Below, piece by piece: positions 7,692-16,516 of a DNA stretch of 64,000 nucleotides. Position numbers and translations under genes: made by a program. The first letter of the stretch is position 1. Each line of letters starts with the position of its first letter. Source of the stretch: Pseudomonas syringae pv. cilantro (GTDB taxonomy: Bacteria > Pseudomonadota > Gammaproteobacteria > Pseudomonadales > Pseudomonadaceae); NCBI RefSeq assembly GCF_001293775.1, contig NZ_LGLN01000013.1, positions 424,764-488,763 of the forward strand, given 5' to 3'. The notes under the pieces were generated by a model. The model was not told the origin of the DNA, ran no database searches, and worked only from the letters and a program-made list of their open reading frames with translations.

Positions 7692-8729
7692 GTGGCTATT
7701 TCTGATCGATCCGTACTCTGCGTCTATCGCTACGACCCATTGGACCGCCTGGCCGACTGTTCGCCTGCGGGGCAGGGCAGCGCCCGGTTTTTCTATCAGA
7801 AGAATCGCCTGACGACGCAAATTCAAGGGCAGATCCAGCACACGGTTCTGCGTACGGACGAGCATTTGCTGGCGCAACGGCGTACGGAAAACAGTCAGAG
7901 CGATAGCGCGTTGCTGGTGACCGATCAACAGCAGTCTGTGATCGCGGCTCAGGGTTTGCCGTTTGCTTATACGCCTTACGGCCATCGTCATCCTTCAACA
8001 GGGCCGATGAACCTGCCGGGCTTTACAGGTCAGCGACTTGATCCGGTGACGGGGCATTATTTGCTGGGCAATGGGTATCGGGCGTTTAATCCAGTGTTGA
8101 TGCGGTTCAATAGCCCGGACAGTCTGAGCCCGTTTGGCGAGGGCGGGTTGAATGCGTATACGTGCTGTGAGGGGGATCCGGTTAATAAGGTTGATCCTAG
8201 TGGTCACATACTTGTGTATTTAAAAGCGCAGGTTTTTGCACGTTCGGTAGCGAAACCACAGCCTGTTATAATCCCCCCAAAAAATGGAGTGCTCACCTTA
8301 AGTGCAAAACCTGGACGTAGCCAAACTAACCATCTGCCTTCGCAAAAAAAACCGGTTGCGATCAATGAGAGTACTCAAGCCGCACCATCGCACCATCGCT
8401 ACAGTGAAATTGATGTTTTTTATGCCGAATATCGTAAGGCCAGTAAAGCGTTGTCTGGAGCAGAGCGTACTATCGAGGTCATGCATAGTAAAGGAGTTTA
8501 TAATACTTCGACTAATCAATTACGTGATGAGCTAATATCGGAACTGGCTGAGCTTGACATAAAATTAAGTGGTGCGGATCCACCTAGTTATGCTTTTGCT
8601 GAATTTTACGAGAGAATGCCCTATGTTCCTGTGCGTAGTTACGGATCGGTAAGTTCGGTTCGTCCCCCGCCTCCACGCCCACCCGGTCCTGATCCTGCTC
8701 GAGTAAGGCATCTAACAAGAAGAAACTAA
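7692..8729 (+). CDS. Short RHS-repeat-associated core protein with a different tail (rhs2)
   Basis: 345 residues from a GTG at 7692 with AAAGGA upstream; a TTG at 7671 is less likely. Residues 1-171 match the rhs1 core closely (YRYDPLDRLADCSPAGQGSA, then GHYLLGNGYRAFNPVLMRFN) up to NKVDPSGH. The ~174-residue tail is unrelated to that of rhs1. It is hydrophilic, has a helical-looking stretch (RKASKALSGAERTIEVM, LISELAELDIKLSG) and ends in a proline-rich basic segment (VRPPPPRPPGPDPARVRHL). GC falls in the tail. No immunity-like gene follows. Toxin or effector activity of the tail is inferred from RHS biology only. Confidence 0.85.
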   Translation: MAISDRSVLCVYRYDPLDRLADCSPAGQGSARFFYQKNRLTTQIQGQIQHTVLRTDEHLLAQRRTENSQSDSALLVTDQQQSVIAAQGLPFAYTPYGHRHPSTGPMNLPGFTGQRLDPVTGHYLLGNGYRAFNPVLMRFNSPDSLSPFGEGGLNAYTCCEGDPVNKVDPSGHILVYLKAQVFARSVAKPQPVIIPPKNGVLTLSAKPGRSQTNHLPSQKKPVAINESTQAAPSHHRYSEIDVFYAEYRKASKALSGAERTIEVMHSKGVYNTSTNQLRDELISELAELDIKLSGADPPSYAFAEFYERMPYVPVRSYGSVSSVRPPPPRPPGPDPARVRHLTRRN

Positions 8730-8846
8730 AAATCGTTTATCGATGATGGGTGCGGGATAATATCTAAGCCGATCACCTCGACATCCGCTACAGACCTGTC
8801 TGGTTTTCCGCGCTCTAGCTTGTCGTATAAATTCTTATTTTGTTAG

Positions 8847-8868
8847 GCGGGCAGTACCGACTGCCCGC
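8847..8868. terminator. Hairpin between convergent rhs2 and fdhA
   Basis: GCGGGCAGT-ACCG-ACTGCCCGC is a perfect 9-bp stem, flanked by TTTTGT on the left and ACAAAA on the right, which could extend pairing. It lies 9 bp after the fdhA stop on the minus strand. It probably ends transcription of one or both convergent genes, although neither side has a strong U-tract. Confidence 0.6.
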
Positions 8869-8877
8869 TCACAAAAC

Positions 8878-10077
8878 CTACACCCCACCAAACAGCCCAT
8901 GCGGATCAATCACAAACTTCTTCGGCACGCCCGCATCAAACTCGCCATAACCACGCGGCGCATCGTCCAGGCTGATCACCTCGACGCCCACCACGTCGGC
9001 GATCTTGATGCGGTCCCACATGATGGCTTGCATCAGTTGGCGGTTGTATTTCATGACCGGGGTCTGCCCGGTGTGGAAGCTGTGGGATTTGGCCCAGCCC
9101 AGGCCAAGGCGGATGCTCAGGCTGCCCATTTTTGCGGCTGCGTCCACGGCGCCTGGGTCTTCGGTGACGTACAGACCGGGGATGCCGATCTTGCCGGCTA
9201 CACGCACCACGCCCATCAATGAGTTGAGCACGGTGGCGGGTGCTTCGGCCTGCGCGCCGGCGTGACCGTGGCCGCGTGCTTCGAAGCCTACCGCGTCGAT
9301 GGCGCAGTCGACTTCCGGTTCGCCGAGCAATGCAGCGATCTGCTCGTGCAGCGGCGTGTCCTGAGACAGGTCGGCAATCTCGAAACCCTGTGCCTTGGCG
9401 TGGATCAGGCGAGTCGGGTTCACGTCACCGACGATCACCACCGCTGCACCCAGCAAGCGTGCTGAAGCTGCGGCGGCCAGACCGACCGGGCCCGCGCCTG
9501 CAACGTAAACTGTGCTGCCGGGGCCGACGCCTGCGGTCACTGCGCCGTGGTAGCCGGTTGGGAGGATGTCGGACAGGCAGGTCAGGTCGCGAATCTTCTC
9601 CATCGCCGCATCGCGGTCCGGGAGTTTCAGCAGGTTGAAGTCTGCGTAAGGCACCAGCACGTATTCAGCCTGACCGCCGACCCAGTCGCCCATGTCGACA
9701 TATCCGTAAGCACCGCCGGGGCGGGCAGGGTTGACCGTCAGGCAGACGCCGGTATTTTGTTCCTTGCAACTGCGGCAACGACCGCACGCCACGTTGAACG
9801 GCACAGAGACCAGATCACCGACTTTGAGATGCTCGACGTCGCGACCGGCTTCCAGCACTTCGCCGGTGATTTCATGGCCCAGCACCAGCCCGGTTTGCGC
9901 CGTCGTGCGGCCACGCACCATGTGCTGGTCCGAGCCGCAGATATTGGTGGAAACGACGCGCAGGATGACGCCGTGTTCGATGCGCTTGCCGCGTGGGTCT
10001 TCCATTTTCGGGAAGGGGATGGATTGCACTTCGACCTTGCCAGCGCCGAGATAAACTACACCGCGATTACCAGACAT
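8878..10077 (-). CDS. fdhA: Glutathione-independent formaldehyde dehydrogenase
   Basis: 399 residues, the usual length of the Pseudomonas enzyme; GCGAGG lies upstream of the chosen ATG. It is a zinc-dependent medium-chain dehydrogenase that oxidises formaldehyde to formate with NAD(+) without glutathione. Catalytic zinc ligands are visible at C47 and H68 (with E69), structural zinc cysteines at 98, 101, 104 and 112 (CGRCRSCKEQNTGVC), and the Rossmann motif GAGPVGLAAAA near 180. With soxBDAG, glyA and purU nearby it removes formaldehyde made by sarcosine oxidation. A damaged copy of its 3' end lies at 7388-7606. Confidence 0.95.
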   Translation of the reverse strand: MSGNRGVVYLGAGKVEVQSIPFPKMEDPRGKRIEHGVILRVVSTNICGSDQHMVRGRTTAQTGLVLGHEITGEVLEAGRDVEHLKVGDLVSVPFNVACGRCRSCKEQNTGVCLTVNPARPGGAYGYVDMGDWVGGQAEYVLVPYADFNLLKLPDRDAAMEKIRDLTCLSDILPTGYHGAVTAGVGPGSTVYVAGAGPVGLAAAASARLLGAAVVIVGDVNPTRLIHAKAQGFEIADLSQDTPLHEQIAALLGEPEVDCAIDAVGFEARGHGHAGAQAEAPATVLNSLMGVVRVAGKIGIPGLYVTEDPGAVDAAAKMGSLSIRLGLGWAKSHSFHTGQTPVMKYNRQLMQAIMWDRIKIADVVGVEVISLDDAPRGYGEFDAGVPKKFVIDPHGLFGGV

Positions 10078-10132
10078 ACATGTCGCCTCGCTTTTATTGT
10101 GGTGAAGCAGATTTAGAGCAGAGAAAAACAGT

Positions 10133-10179
10133 TGCAAGCTTCAAGCGACAAGAAATACTGATCGCTTGCAGCTTGCGCC
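10133..10179. repeat. Intergenic repeat family C (GCAAGCTTCAAGC type)
   Basis: TTGCAAGCTTCAAGCGACAAG followed after a short spacer by CTTGCAGCTTGCG forms an imperfect inverted repeat between purU and fdhA. Related words occur at 41442-41523. This type of GCTTGAAGC/GCTTGCAGC repeat is common between Pseudomonas genes. Confidence 0.5.
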
Positions 10180-11036
10180 TATAAAACCACCGTCCTGTTG
10201 GCGTTGAGGAACACTCGCCGTTCAATGTGATAGCCCACCGCACGGGCCAGTGTCAGCCCTTCGATGTCCCGACCCTTGGCGATCAGGTCTTCGGGGTAGT
10301 GACTGTGATCGACCACTTCCACGCCTTGAGCAATGATCGGGCCTTCGTCCAGATCGTTGTTGATGTAATGCGCTGTTGCACCCACCAGTTTCACGCCTTT
10401 GTCGTAGGCCTGATGGTATGGCTTGGCGCCTTTGAAACCGGGCAGCAAGGAGTGATGGATATTGATCGCCTTGCCATCCAGCTTGCGGCACAGTTCCGGT
10501 GAAAGCACTTGCATATAACGCGCAAGGATCACCAGTTCAGCGCCAGACTCTTCAATCACCTGCCAGACCTTCGCTTCCTGCGCAGGCTTGTCGTTCGGGT
10601 CCAGAGGGAAATGGTAGTACGCAATTCCGTGCCAGCCAGCGAGCGGTTCAAGATCAGGGTGATTGGACACCACGGCGACCACGTCCATGGACAGCTGATT
10701 GATGCGCTGACGGTAGAGCAGGTCGTTCAGGCAGTGATCGGCTTTTGAAACCATGATCACCACTTTTGGCCTGTAGTTGGGCGCTGTGAGTTCGAAGATC
10801 ATGCCGAACGTCTCGCCGCGTTCAGTCAGCCCTTCACGAAATGCCTGCTCGTCGAAGGCGTCAGGCTGACGAAATTCCACGCGAATGAAGAACCGCCCCG
10901 ACAGGCGATCATCGAAGGAGTGGTGCTCTGTCACGTAGCAGCCCTCCTCGAACAGAAAGCGGGTCACCGCGTCTACCGTGCCCAGCATGCTGGGGCAGTC
11001 GGCTGTCAGAATCCATGTGTCCGGGGCGCGGCTCAT
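10179..11036 (-). CDS. purU: Formyltetrahydrofolate deformylase
   Basis: 285 residues. An N-terminal ACT domain (about 7-85, DTWILTADCPSMLGTVDAVT) is followed by a formyltransferase-fold domain with the conserved INIHHSLLPGFKGAKPYHQA and GATAHYINNDLDEGPI blocks; N-H-D residues typical of this fold are present. It hydrolyses 10-formyl-THF to formate and THF, balancing the C1 pool loaded by sarcosine oxidase. It lies between fdhA and soxG on the same strand, with a REP pair in the 214-bp gap upstream. Confidence 0.95.
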   Translation of the reverse strand: MSRAPDTWILTADCPSMLGTVDAVTRFLFEEGCYVTEHHSFDDRLSGRFFIRVEFRQPDAFDEQAFREGLTERGETFGMIFELTAPNYRPKVVIMVSKADHCLNDLLYRQRINQLSMDVVAVVSNHPDLEPLAGWHGIAYYHFPLDPNDKPAQEAKVWQVIEESGAELVILARYMQVLSPELCRKLDGKAINIHHSLLPGFKGAKPYHQAYDKGVKLVGATAHYINNDLDEGPIIAQGVEVVDHSHYPEDLIAKGRDIEGLTLARAVGYHIERRVFLNANRTVVL

Positions 11037-11116
11037 TCAATCGATGCTCCTGAAAGTTCGTTATGTGCAGGTCCAACTGATTCTCGTGCCGATGCTCCGC
11101 GTTATACACAAATCTT

Positions 11117-11206
11117 GTGGGAGCGAACTTGTTCGCGAAGGGGGCGGTATATTCAACGGAAATGCATCGTCTGGACTACCGTCTTCGCGGACAAGTCCGC
11201 TCCCAC
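11117..11206. repeat. Inverted pair of REP elements (REPIN-like)
   Basis: GTGGGAGCGAACTTGTTCGC (11117) and its inverted partner, ending GGACAAGTCCGCTCCCAC (11206), face each other across about 42 bp. Each half is itself a short palindrome. This arrangement is the REP doublet known to be mobilised in pseudomonads by RAYT-type transposases. It lies between purU and soxG and may form an mRNA hairpin that separates their expression. Confidence 0.8.
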
Positions 11207-11250
11207 AAAGAGCGCGGTTTATCCCACAAAAGCGCGGTTTCTCGGGCGCT

Positions 11251-11883
11251 TCACGCCTGAATGCTCAGCCCGTACTCGGCACTCGCATCCTGCAGCCACA
11301 GCCACCAGTAATCCGAGAAACTGCGACGCACCAGCAGTTCCCAGGTCTCTTCGCCGGTCCGGCGGATCACCAGTTGTGATTTCGCGAACACTGTCCCGAC
11401 CGCCTTGCCCACCGGAAAGTTGTCCGGGTGTACGTCGTAGCTGGTGGATTTCATCAGCACCTGACGCACCTTCGGGCCGGACAGCTCAAGGATCGACTGG
11501 CCGCCGCTGACATTGACGATGGCGATGTGCAGCCCGGTCAGTTCAGCACGCAGTTTCTGCTCCGCAGCGAATTCCTCGCCGCTTGGCACAATCAGCAGCC
11601 ACTCATCCGGGCCGAGCCATTGCAGCGAGCTTTCGCCGTTGATCACCAGCATCAGTGCTGCTGGCAGTTCCATGCCCAACGCCTTGTGTACGCCAGCGGC
11701 GAAGGCCGGATCATGCGCATCGCCCCGAATCGTGAGGTGGCCCAGCAGTTTCTTTTCGCGCAGAAACACGCCCGGACTGGCGCGGCCTTTGCCGATCAGG
11801 CTGTCGAGACTGGCGTGGAACAGCGGCGACTCGGCTTTGACGTCGGTGGTCGGGCGCTGCTGGTAAACGTTGGCTGTGCTCAT
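11251..11883 (-). CDS. soxG: Sarcosine oxidase gamma subunit
   Basis: 210 residues, matching the small gamma subunit of heterotetrameric sarcosine oxidase (conserved GPDEWLLIVP, LVINGESSLQW and VRRSFSDYWWLWLQDA). In known structures gamma contacts the alpha subunit and has a fold related to a domain of the T-protein. It starts 36 bp after soxA with AGGTGA upstream. It is the last gene of the sox group before a REP pair. Confidence 0.93.
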   Translation of the reverse strand: MSTANVYQQRPTTDVKAESPLFHASLDSLIGKGRASPGVFLREKKLLGHLTIRGDAHDPAFAAGVHKALGMELPAALMLVINGESSLQWLGPDEWLLIVPSGEEFAAEQKLRAELTGLHIAIVNVSGGQSILELSGPKVRQVLMKSTSYDVHPDNFPVGKAVGTVFAKSQLVIRRTGEETWELLVRRSFSDYWWLWLQDASAEYGLSIQA

Positions 11884-11919
11884 GATTCACCTGCTTTGAA
11901 TTCTGTTTGGCCCTGCTGT

Positions 11920-14900
11920 TTACTCAACATTCTGACGCTCGCCCTTCGGGTCGAAGAACACCGACGAGACGATCTCGGCTTCGATCACGCTGCCATCGGC
12001 CAGCGGCGCGAACACGCGCTCGCCGATCCGGTTCAGGCCGCCTTTGACCACGCCCATCGCGAACGAATAGCCCAGCGAGTTGTGCGCGTAGCTGGAGGTC
12101 ACGTGGCCGACCATGCTCATCGGGATTGCCTGTTTGGTGTCGAACACCAGTTGCGCACCTTCCGGCAGCCATTGGGTCGGATCGACGGGTTTGAGACCGA
12201 TCAGCTGCTTGCGTTGCTCACGCACGCAGTCTTCGCGATTCATGCCGCGCCAGCCGATCCACGAGAACGGTTTGGTGCGGCCGACACACCAGCCCATGTT
12301 CAGGTCGTCCGGGGTCATCGAGCCGTCGGTGTCCTGACCGACGATGATGAAACCCTTTTCCGCACGCAGTACGTGCATGGTTTCGGTGCCGTAAGGCGTC
12401 AAGTTGTATTGCTTGCCGGCCTCGGCGATCTTTTCCAGAACGCCCATTGCGTAGTCGGCCTGGATGTTGACCTCGTAGGACAGCTCGCCGGTAAACGAAA
12501 TACGGAACACCCGCGCTGGCACGCCTGCGACCAGGCCTTCTTTCCAGGTCATGAACGGGAAGGCTTCACGGCCCAGGTCGATATCGGTCACTTCGCTCAG
12601 CAGCTTACGGCTGTTGGGGCCGGACAATGTCAGGGTCGCCCAGTGATCAGTCACGGAAGTGAAATACACGTTCAGGTCCGGCCATTCGGTCTGCTGATAG
12701 ATTTCCAGCCATTGCAGGACGCGTGCAGCACCGCCCGTCGTGGTGGTCATCAGGAAGTGGTTGTCGGCGAGGCAGGCAGTCACGCCGTCATCGAAGACCA
12801 TGCCGTCTTCCTTGCACATCAGGCCGTAACGCGCTTTACCCACGTCCAGCTTGGTCCAGGCGTTGGTGTAGATGCGGTTGAGGAATTCGCGGGCGTCCGG
12901 GCCTTGAATGTCGATCTTGCCCAGCGTCGAGGCGTCCAGCAGGCCGACGCTGTCGCGCACCGCCTTGCATTCGCGAGCGACGGCTGCGGGCAGGTCTTCG
13001 CCGTTTTTCGGGAAGTACCACGGGCGTTTCCATTGGCCGACGTCTTCGAATTCGGCACCGTTTCTGATGTGCCAGGCATGCAGCGCGGTGAAGCGCACCG
13101 GCTCGAAGATGTGCTTGCAATGACGCCCGGCAATCGCGCCGAAGGTCACCGGCGTGTAGTTGGGGCGGAACATGGTGGTGCCCATGTCCGGGATCGACAC
13201 GTTCAGTGAGCGAGCGGCGATGGCCAGACCGTTGACGTTGCCCAGCTTGCCCTGATCGGTGCCGAAGCCCAGCGCGGTGTAGCGTTTGACGTGCTCGACC
13301 GACTCGAAACCCTCGCGGGTCGCCAGCTCGATGGCGGCGGCAGTCACGTCGTTCTGAAAGTCCACAAATTGTTTGGGTGCCCGCGCGGTGCCTTTTTCGT
13401 GCGGCACCTGGAACAGCGCCAGCGTCGGTTCTTCCGCGCGGCTGAGTGCTTTGGGCATTACGGCCTCGACAATCTTGAAGCCTGCTTCACTGGCAGCGCG
13501 CACGCCACCTTCGAAGCCGTCCGCCAGGCTGTCGGCGAGGCTGTAAACACCGTTCACGCCGCCCACACAGATGCGTTTCTGCGGCGCTTCGCCCGGTACG
13601 AAACCGAGGATGTCTTCACGCCAGACCGGCTTGCCGCCCAAGTGCGAGGCCAGATGGACGATGGGGCTGTACCCGCCGGAGCTGGCAACCAGATCGCATT
13701 CCAGCCATTCACCGGGGCTGGCAACGGCGTGTGACTTAACGTCGATGGCGGCGACCCGTGCAGCGGTGACGCGTTTGCTGCCACGGGCTTCGATCACCGC
13801 GCTGCCGGTCAGAATGCGGATGCCTTTGGCGCGTGCCTCTTCAACCAGCGGGCCGCGCGGATTGTGCCGTGCATCGGCAATCGCAACGACTTGCAGGCTG
13901 GCGTCGAGCCAGTCCAGCGCGACGCGGTAAGCGTGATCATTGTTGGTGGACAGCACCAGTTTTTTGCCCGGCGCGACGCCGTAACGACGGACGTACGTCG
14001 AGATTGCACCGGCGAGCATGTTGCCTGGCACATCGTTGTTGCCATACACCAGCGGCCGCTCGTGCGTGCCGGCAGCCAGCACCACACGTTTGGCGCGTAC
14101 CCGGTGCATGCGCTGGCGGACCATGCCGATGGGCGCGCGATCACCGAGGTGATCGGTCAGGCGCTCATGAATGGTCAGGAAATTGTGATCGTGATACCCA
14201 TTGACCGTAGCGCGAGGCAGCAGGGTGACGTTACGCAGGCTTTTCAGCTCGGCCACCACACTTGCGACCCACTCGGCAGCGGGTTTGCCATCCAGGCTTT
14301 CGCGGCTGTCGAGCAGGCTACCGCCGAACTCTTCCTGCTCGTCGGCGACAATCACTCTGGCGCCACTGCGGCCCGCAGCCAGAGCAGCGGCCAGACCAGC
14401 CGGGCCTGCGCCGACGATCAGCACGTCACAGTGCTGGTTCATTGCGTCGTAGCTGTCCGGATCGTTTTCGGTTGGCGAACGGCCCAGGCCCGCGGCCTTG
14501 CGGATGTATTTTTCGTACGTCATCCAGAACGATTGCGGGTACATGAAGGTTTTGTAGTAGAAACCCGGTGGCATCAGTTTGCCGCCGACCTTGCCCAGAA
14601 TGCCCATCACGTCGGTGTTTACGCTCGGCCAGCCGTTGGTGCTGGTCGCCACCAGCCCGGAATAAAGCGCTTGCTGCGTAGCGCGCACGTTGGGGATCTG
14701 CGTCGCTTCGGTCGCGCCGATCTGCAACACGGCGTTTGGTTCTTCCGAACCCGCTGCGAAGATGCCGCGTGGCCGGGAGTACTTGAAACTGCGACCAATG
14801 ATGTCAACGCCATTGGCCAGCAGCGCGGACGCCAGCGAGTCGCCTTCAAAGCCCTGATAGGTCTGGCCGTTGAAGGTGAAGTTGAGCACTTTGCTGCGGT

Positions 14901-14940
14901 TGATGCGGCCGCCGTTGGGCAGACGATTGCTCTGGCTCAT
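11920..14940 (-). CDS. soxA: Sarcosine oxidase alpha subunit
   Basis: 1006 residues. Order: an N-terminal 2Fe-2S-ferredoxin-like fold without iron (about 15-100, FEGDSLASALLANG), a pyridine-nucleotide binding region (GAGPAG at 177-182, carrying NAD in known enzymes), a second dinucleotide segment, and a C-terminal GcvT/aminomethyltransferase domain (about 620-1000) that binds tetrahydrofolate and forms 5,10-methylene-THF from the sarcosine methyl group. It overlaps soxD by 4 bp (ATGA), so the subunits are coupled. Confidence 0.95.
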   Translation of the reverse strand: MSQSNRLPNGGRINRSKVLNFTFNGQTYQGFEGDSLASALLANGVDIIGRSFKYSRPRGIFAAGSEEPNAVLQIGATEATQIPNVRATQQALYSGLVATSTNGWPSVNTDVMGILGKVGGKLMPPGFYYKTFMYPQSFWMTYEKYIRKAAGLGRSPTENDPDSYDAMNQHCDVLIVGAGPAGLAAALAAGRSGARVIVADEQEEFGGSLLDSRESLDGKPAAEWVASVVAELKSLRNVTLLPRATVNGYHDHNFLTIHERLTDHLGDRAPIGMVRQRMHRVRAKRVVLAAGTHERPLVYGNNDVPGNMLAGAISTYVRRYGVAPGKKLVLSTNNDHAYRVALDWLDASLQVVAIADARHNPRGPLVEEARAKGIRILTGSAVIEARGSKRVTAARVAAIDVKSHAVASPGEWLECDLVASSGGYSPIVHLASHLGGKPVWREDILGFVPGEAPQKRICVGGVNGVYSLADSLADGFEGGVRAASEAGFKIVEAVMPKALSRAEEPTLALFQVPHEKGTARAPKQFVDFQNDVTAAAIELATREGFESVEHVKRYTALGFGTDQGKLGNVNGLAIAARSLNVSIPDMGTTMFRPNYTPVTFGAIAGRHCKHIFEPVRFTALHAWHIRNGAEFEDVGQWKRPWYFPKNGEDLPAAVARECKAVRDSVGLLDASTLGKIDIQGPDAREFLNRIYTNAWTKLDVGKARYGLMCKEDGMVFDDGVTACLADNHFLMTTTTGGAARVLQWLEIYQQTEWPDLNVYFTSVTDHWATLTLSGPNSRKLLSEVTDIDLGREAFPFMTWKEGLVAGVPARVFRISFTGELSYEVNIQADYAMGVLEKIAEAGKQYNLTPYGTETMHVLRAEKGFIIVGQDTDGSMTPDDLNMGWCVGRTKPFSWIGWRGMNREDCVREQRKQLIGLKPVDPTQWLPEGAQLVFDTKQAIPMSMVGHVTSSYAHNSLGYSFAMGVVKGGLNRIGERVFAPLADGSVIEAEIVSSVFFDPKGERQNVE

Positions 14941-15233
14941 GCCTTTTCTCCCTGATCCGTGAACTGCGGCTTGCTACCGATCGGATAGGTTTCGAGAATC
15001 TCGTAGGTCACCGTGTTGCGCGTCATGTTGAAGTACTGACGGCAGCCGGCGGCGTGAATCCACAGTTCGTGATGCAGGCCACGCGGGTTGTCGCGGAAGA
15101 ACATGTAGTCGCCCCATTGCTCATCGGTGCAGGCGGCGGGGTCCAGCGGGCGCGGGATATGCGCCTGGCCGGACGGGTGAAATTCCTCTTCGGAGCGCAG
15201 TTCGCCACAGTGAGGACAGAAGATATGCAGCAT
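14937..15233 (-). CDS. soxD: Sarcosine oxidase delta subunit
   Basis: 98 residues. The start MLHIFCPHCGELRSEEEF carries the Cys-X2-Cys pair of the zinc site of the delta subunit, and LHHELWIHAAGCRQYFNMTR is the conserved end with the remaining ligands. It sits between soxB and soxA as in other Pseudomonas sox operons. Confidence 0.95.
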   Translation of the reverse strand: MLHIFCPHCGELRSEEEFHPSGQAHIPRPLDPAACTDEQWGDYMFFRDNPRGLHHELWIHAAGCRQYFNMTRNTVTYEILETYPIGSKPQFTDQGEKA

Positions 15234-15248
15234 GGTCAGGTTCTCCTG

Positions 15249-16499
15249 TTAGTGGGCTACGGCTGCGGCGCCGTGTTCGTCGATGAGCGCGCCATTGTGG
15301 AAGCGGTCGATGGAGAAGGGCTTGGCCAGCGGGTGCATTTCGCCTTTGGCCAGGCTGGCGGCAAACACGTTGCCCGAGCCCGGCGTGGCTTTGAAGCCTC
15401 CGGTGCCCCAGCCGCAGTTGAAGAACATATTGGCTACCGGCGTTTTGGAGATGATCGGGCAGGCGTCCGGCGTGGTGTCGACGATGCCGCCCCATTGACG
15501 GTTCATACGCACGCGGGACAAGACTGGAAACATCTCGACGATGGCCTGAATGGTGTGTTCGATCACCGGGTACGAGCCGCGCTGGCCATAGCCGACCCAG
15601 CTGTCGATACCGGCACCGATCACCAGATCGCCTTTGTCGGACTGGCTGATGTAACCGTGCACGGCGTTGGACATGATCACGCTGTCGATAATCGGCTTGA
15701 TCGGCTCGGAAACCAACGCCTGCAAAGGGTGCGACTCGATCGGCAAACGGAAACCCGCCAGTTTGGCCATGTGCCCGGAGTTACCGGCTGTGACGACGCC
15801 AACGCGTTTGGCGCCGATGAAGCCCTTGTTGGTTTCGACGCCGATGCACACGCCGTTTTCCTTGCGAAAACCGATGACTTCGGTTTGCTGAATCAGGTCC
15901 ACGCCCAAGGCGTCGGCAGCGCGCGCGAAGCCCCAGGCCACGGCGTCATGACGGGCCACGCCGCCACGGCGTTGAACGGTTGCGCCAATGATCGGGTAAC
16001 GGGTGTTTTTCGAGCAGTCCAGGTACGGAATTTCTTCAGCGACCTGCTTGCCGTTGAGCAGTTCGCCGTCAACGCCGTTGAGGCGATTGGCGCTGACGCG
16101 GCGTTCGGAGTCGCGCATGTCCTGCAAGGTGTGACACAGGTTGTAGACGCCGCGCTGGGAGAACATGACGTTGTAGTTCAGGTCTTGAGACAGGCCTTCC
16201 CATAGCTTCATCGCGTGCTCATAAAGATGCGCCGACTCGTCCCACAGGTAGTTGGAGCGCACGATGGTGGTGTTACGCGCCGTATTGCCGCCCCCTAGCC
16301 AGCCTTTCTCGACTACTGCCACGTTGGTGATGCCGTGCTCTTTGGCCAGGTAATAAGCGGTCGCCAGACCGTGTCCGCCGCCACCGACGATCACCACGTC
16401 GTAGACCTTCTTCGGCGTTGGCGTGCGCCACATGCGCTGCCAGTTTTCGTGGTGGCTGAGAGAATGCTTGAGAAGGCCGAAGCCTGAGTAATGCTGCAT
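15249..16499 (-). CDS. soxB: Sarcosine oxidase beta subunit
   Basis: 416 residues. FAD-binding GGGGHG (39-44) is followed by the acidic end of strand 2 ([15 protein letters not shown]). Beta subunits of this family bind FAD and covalent FMN and oxidise sarcosine to glycine, passing electrons to oxygen. It starts 17 bp after glyA, so glyA-soxBDAG is one transcription unit. In P. aeruginosa the equivalent operon is induced by sarcosine; that regulation is expected here but no site was proven. Confidence 0.95.
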   Translation of the reverse strand: MQHYSGFGLLKHSLSHHENWQRMWRTPTPKKVYDVVIVGGGGHGLATAYYLAKEHGITNVAVVEKGWLGGGNTARNTTIVRSNYLWDESAHLYEHAMKLWEGLSQDLNYNVMFSQRGVYNLCHTLQDMRDSERRVSANRLNGVDGELLNGKQVAEEIPYLDCSKNTRYPIIGATVQRRGGVARHDAVAWGFARAADALGVDLIQQTEVIGFRKENGVCIGVETNKGFIGAKRVGVVTAGNSGHMAKLAGFRLPIESHPLQALVSEPIKPIIDSVIMSNAVHGYISQSDKGDLVIGAGIDSWVGYGQRGSYPVIEHTIQAIVEMFPVLSRVRMNRQWGGIVDTTPDACPIISKTPVANMFFNCGWGTGGFKATPGSGNVFAASLAKGEMHPLAKPFSIDRFHNGALIDEHGAAAVAH

Positions 16500-16516
16500 G
16501 TAAGGCTACTCCTGAC

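Noticed and set aside
7558..7812. Open frame overlapping the relic and the start of rhs2 in another frame
   Set aside because: It runs across the fdhA relic, the 21-bp element and the RHS start in the wrong frame; no family features.
8302..8535. 77-codon frame inside the rhs2 tail as a possible immunity gene
   Set aside because: It lies wholly inside the rhs2 coding sequence in another frame and lacks a ribosome site; immunity genes normally follow the toxin gene.
11117..11206. CRISPR-like repeat pair
   Set aside because: Only two copies, in inverted orientation, with internal palindromes and matches elsewhere in intergenic DNA; this is a REP doublet. No cas gene is in the window.
11428..13209. 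A 593-codon open frame antisense to soxG and soxA
   Set aside because: Spans two real overlapping-operon genes on the other strand and shows no family motif.
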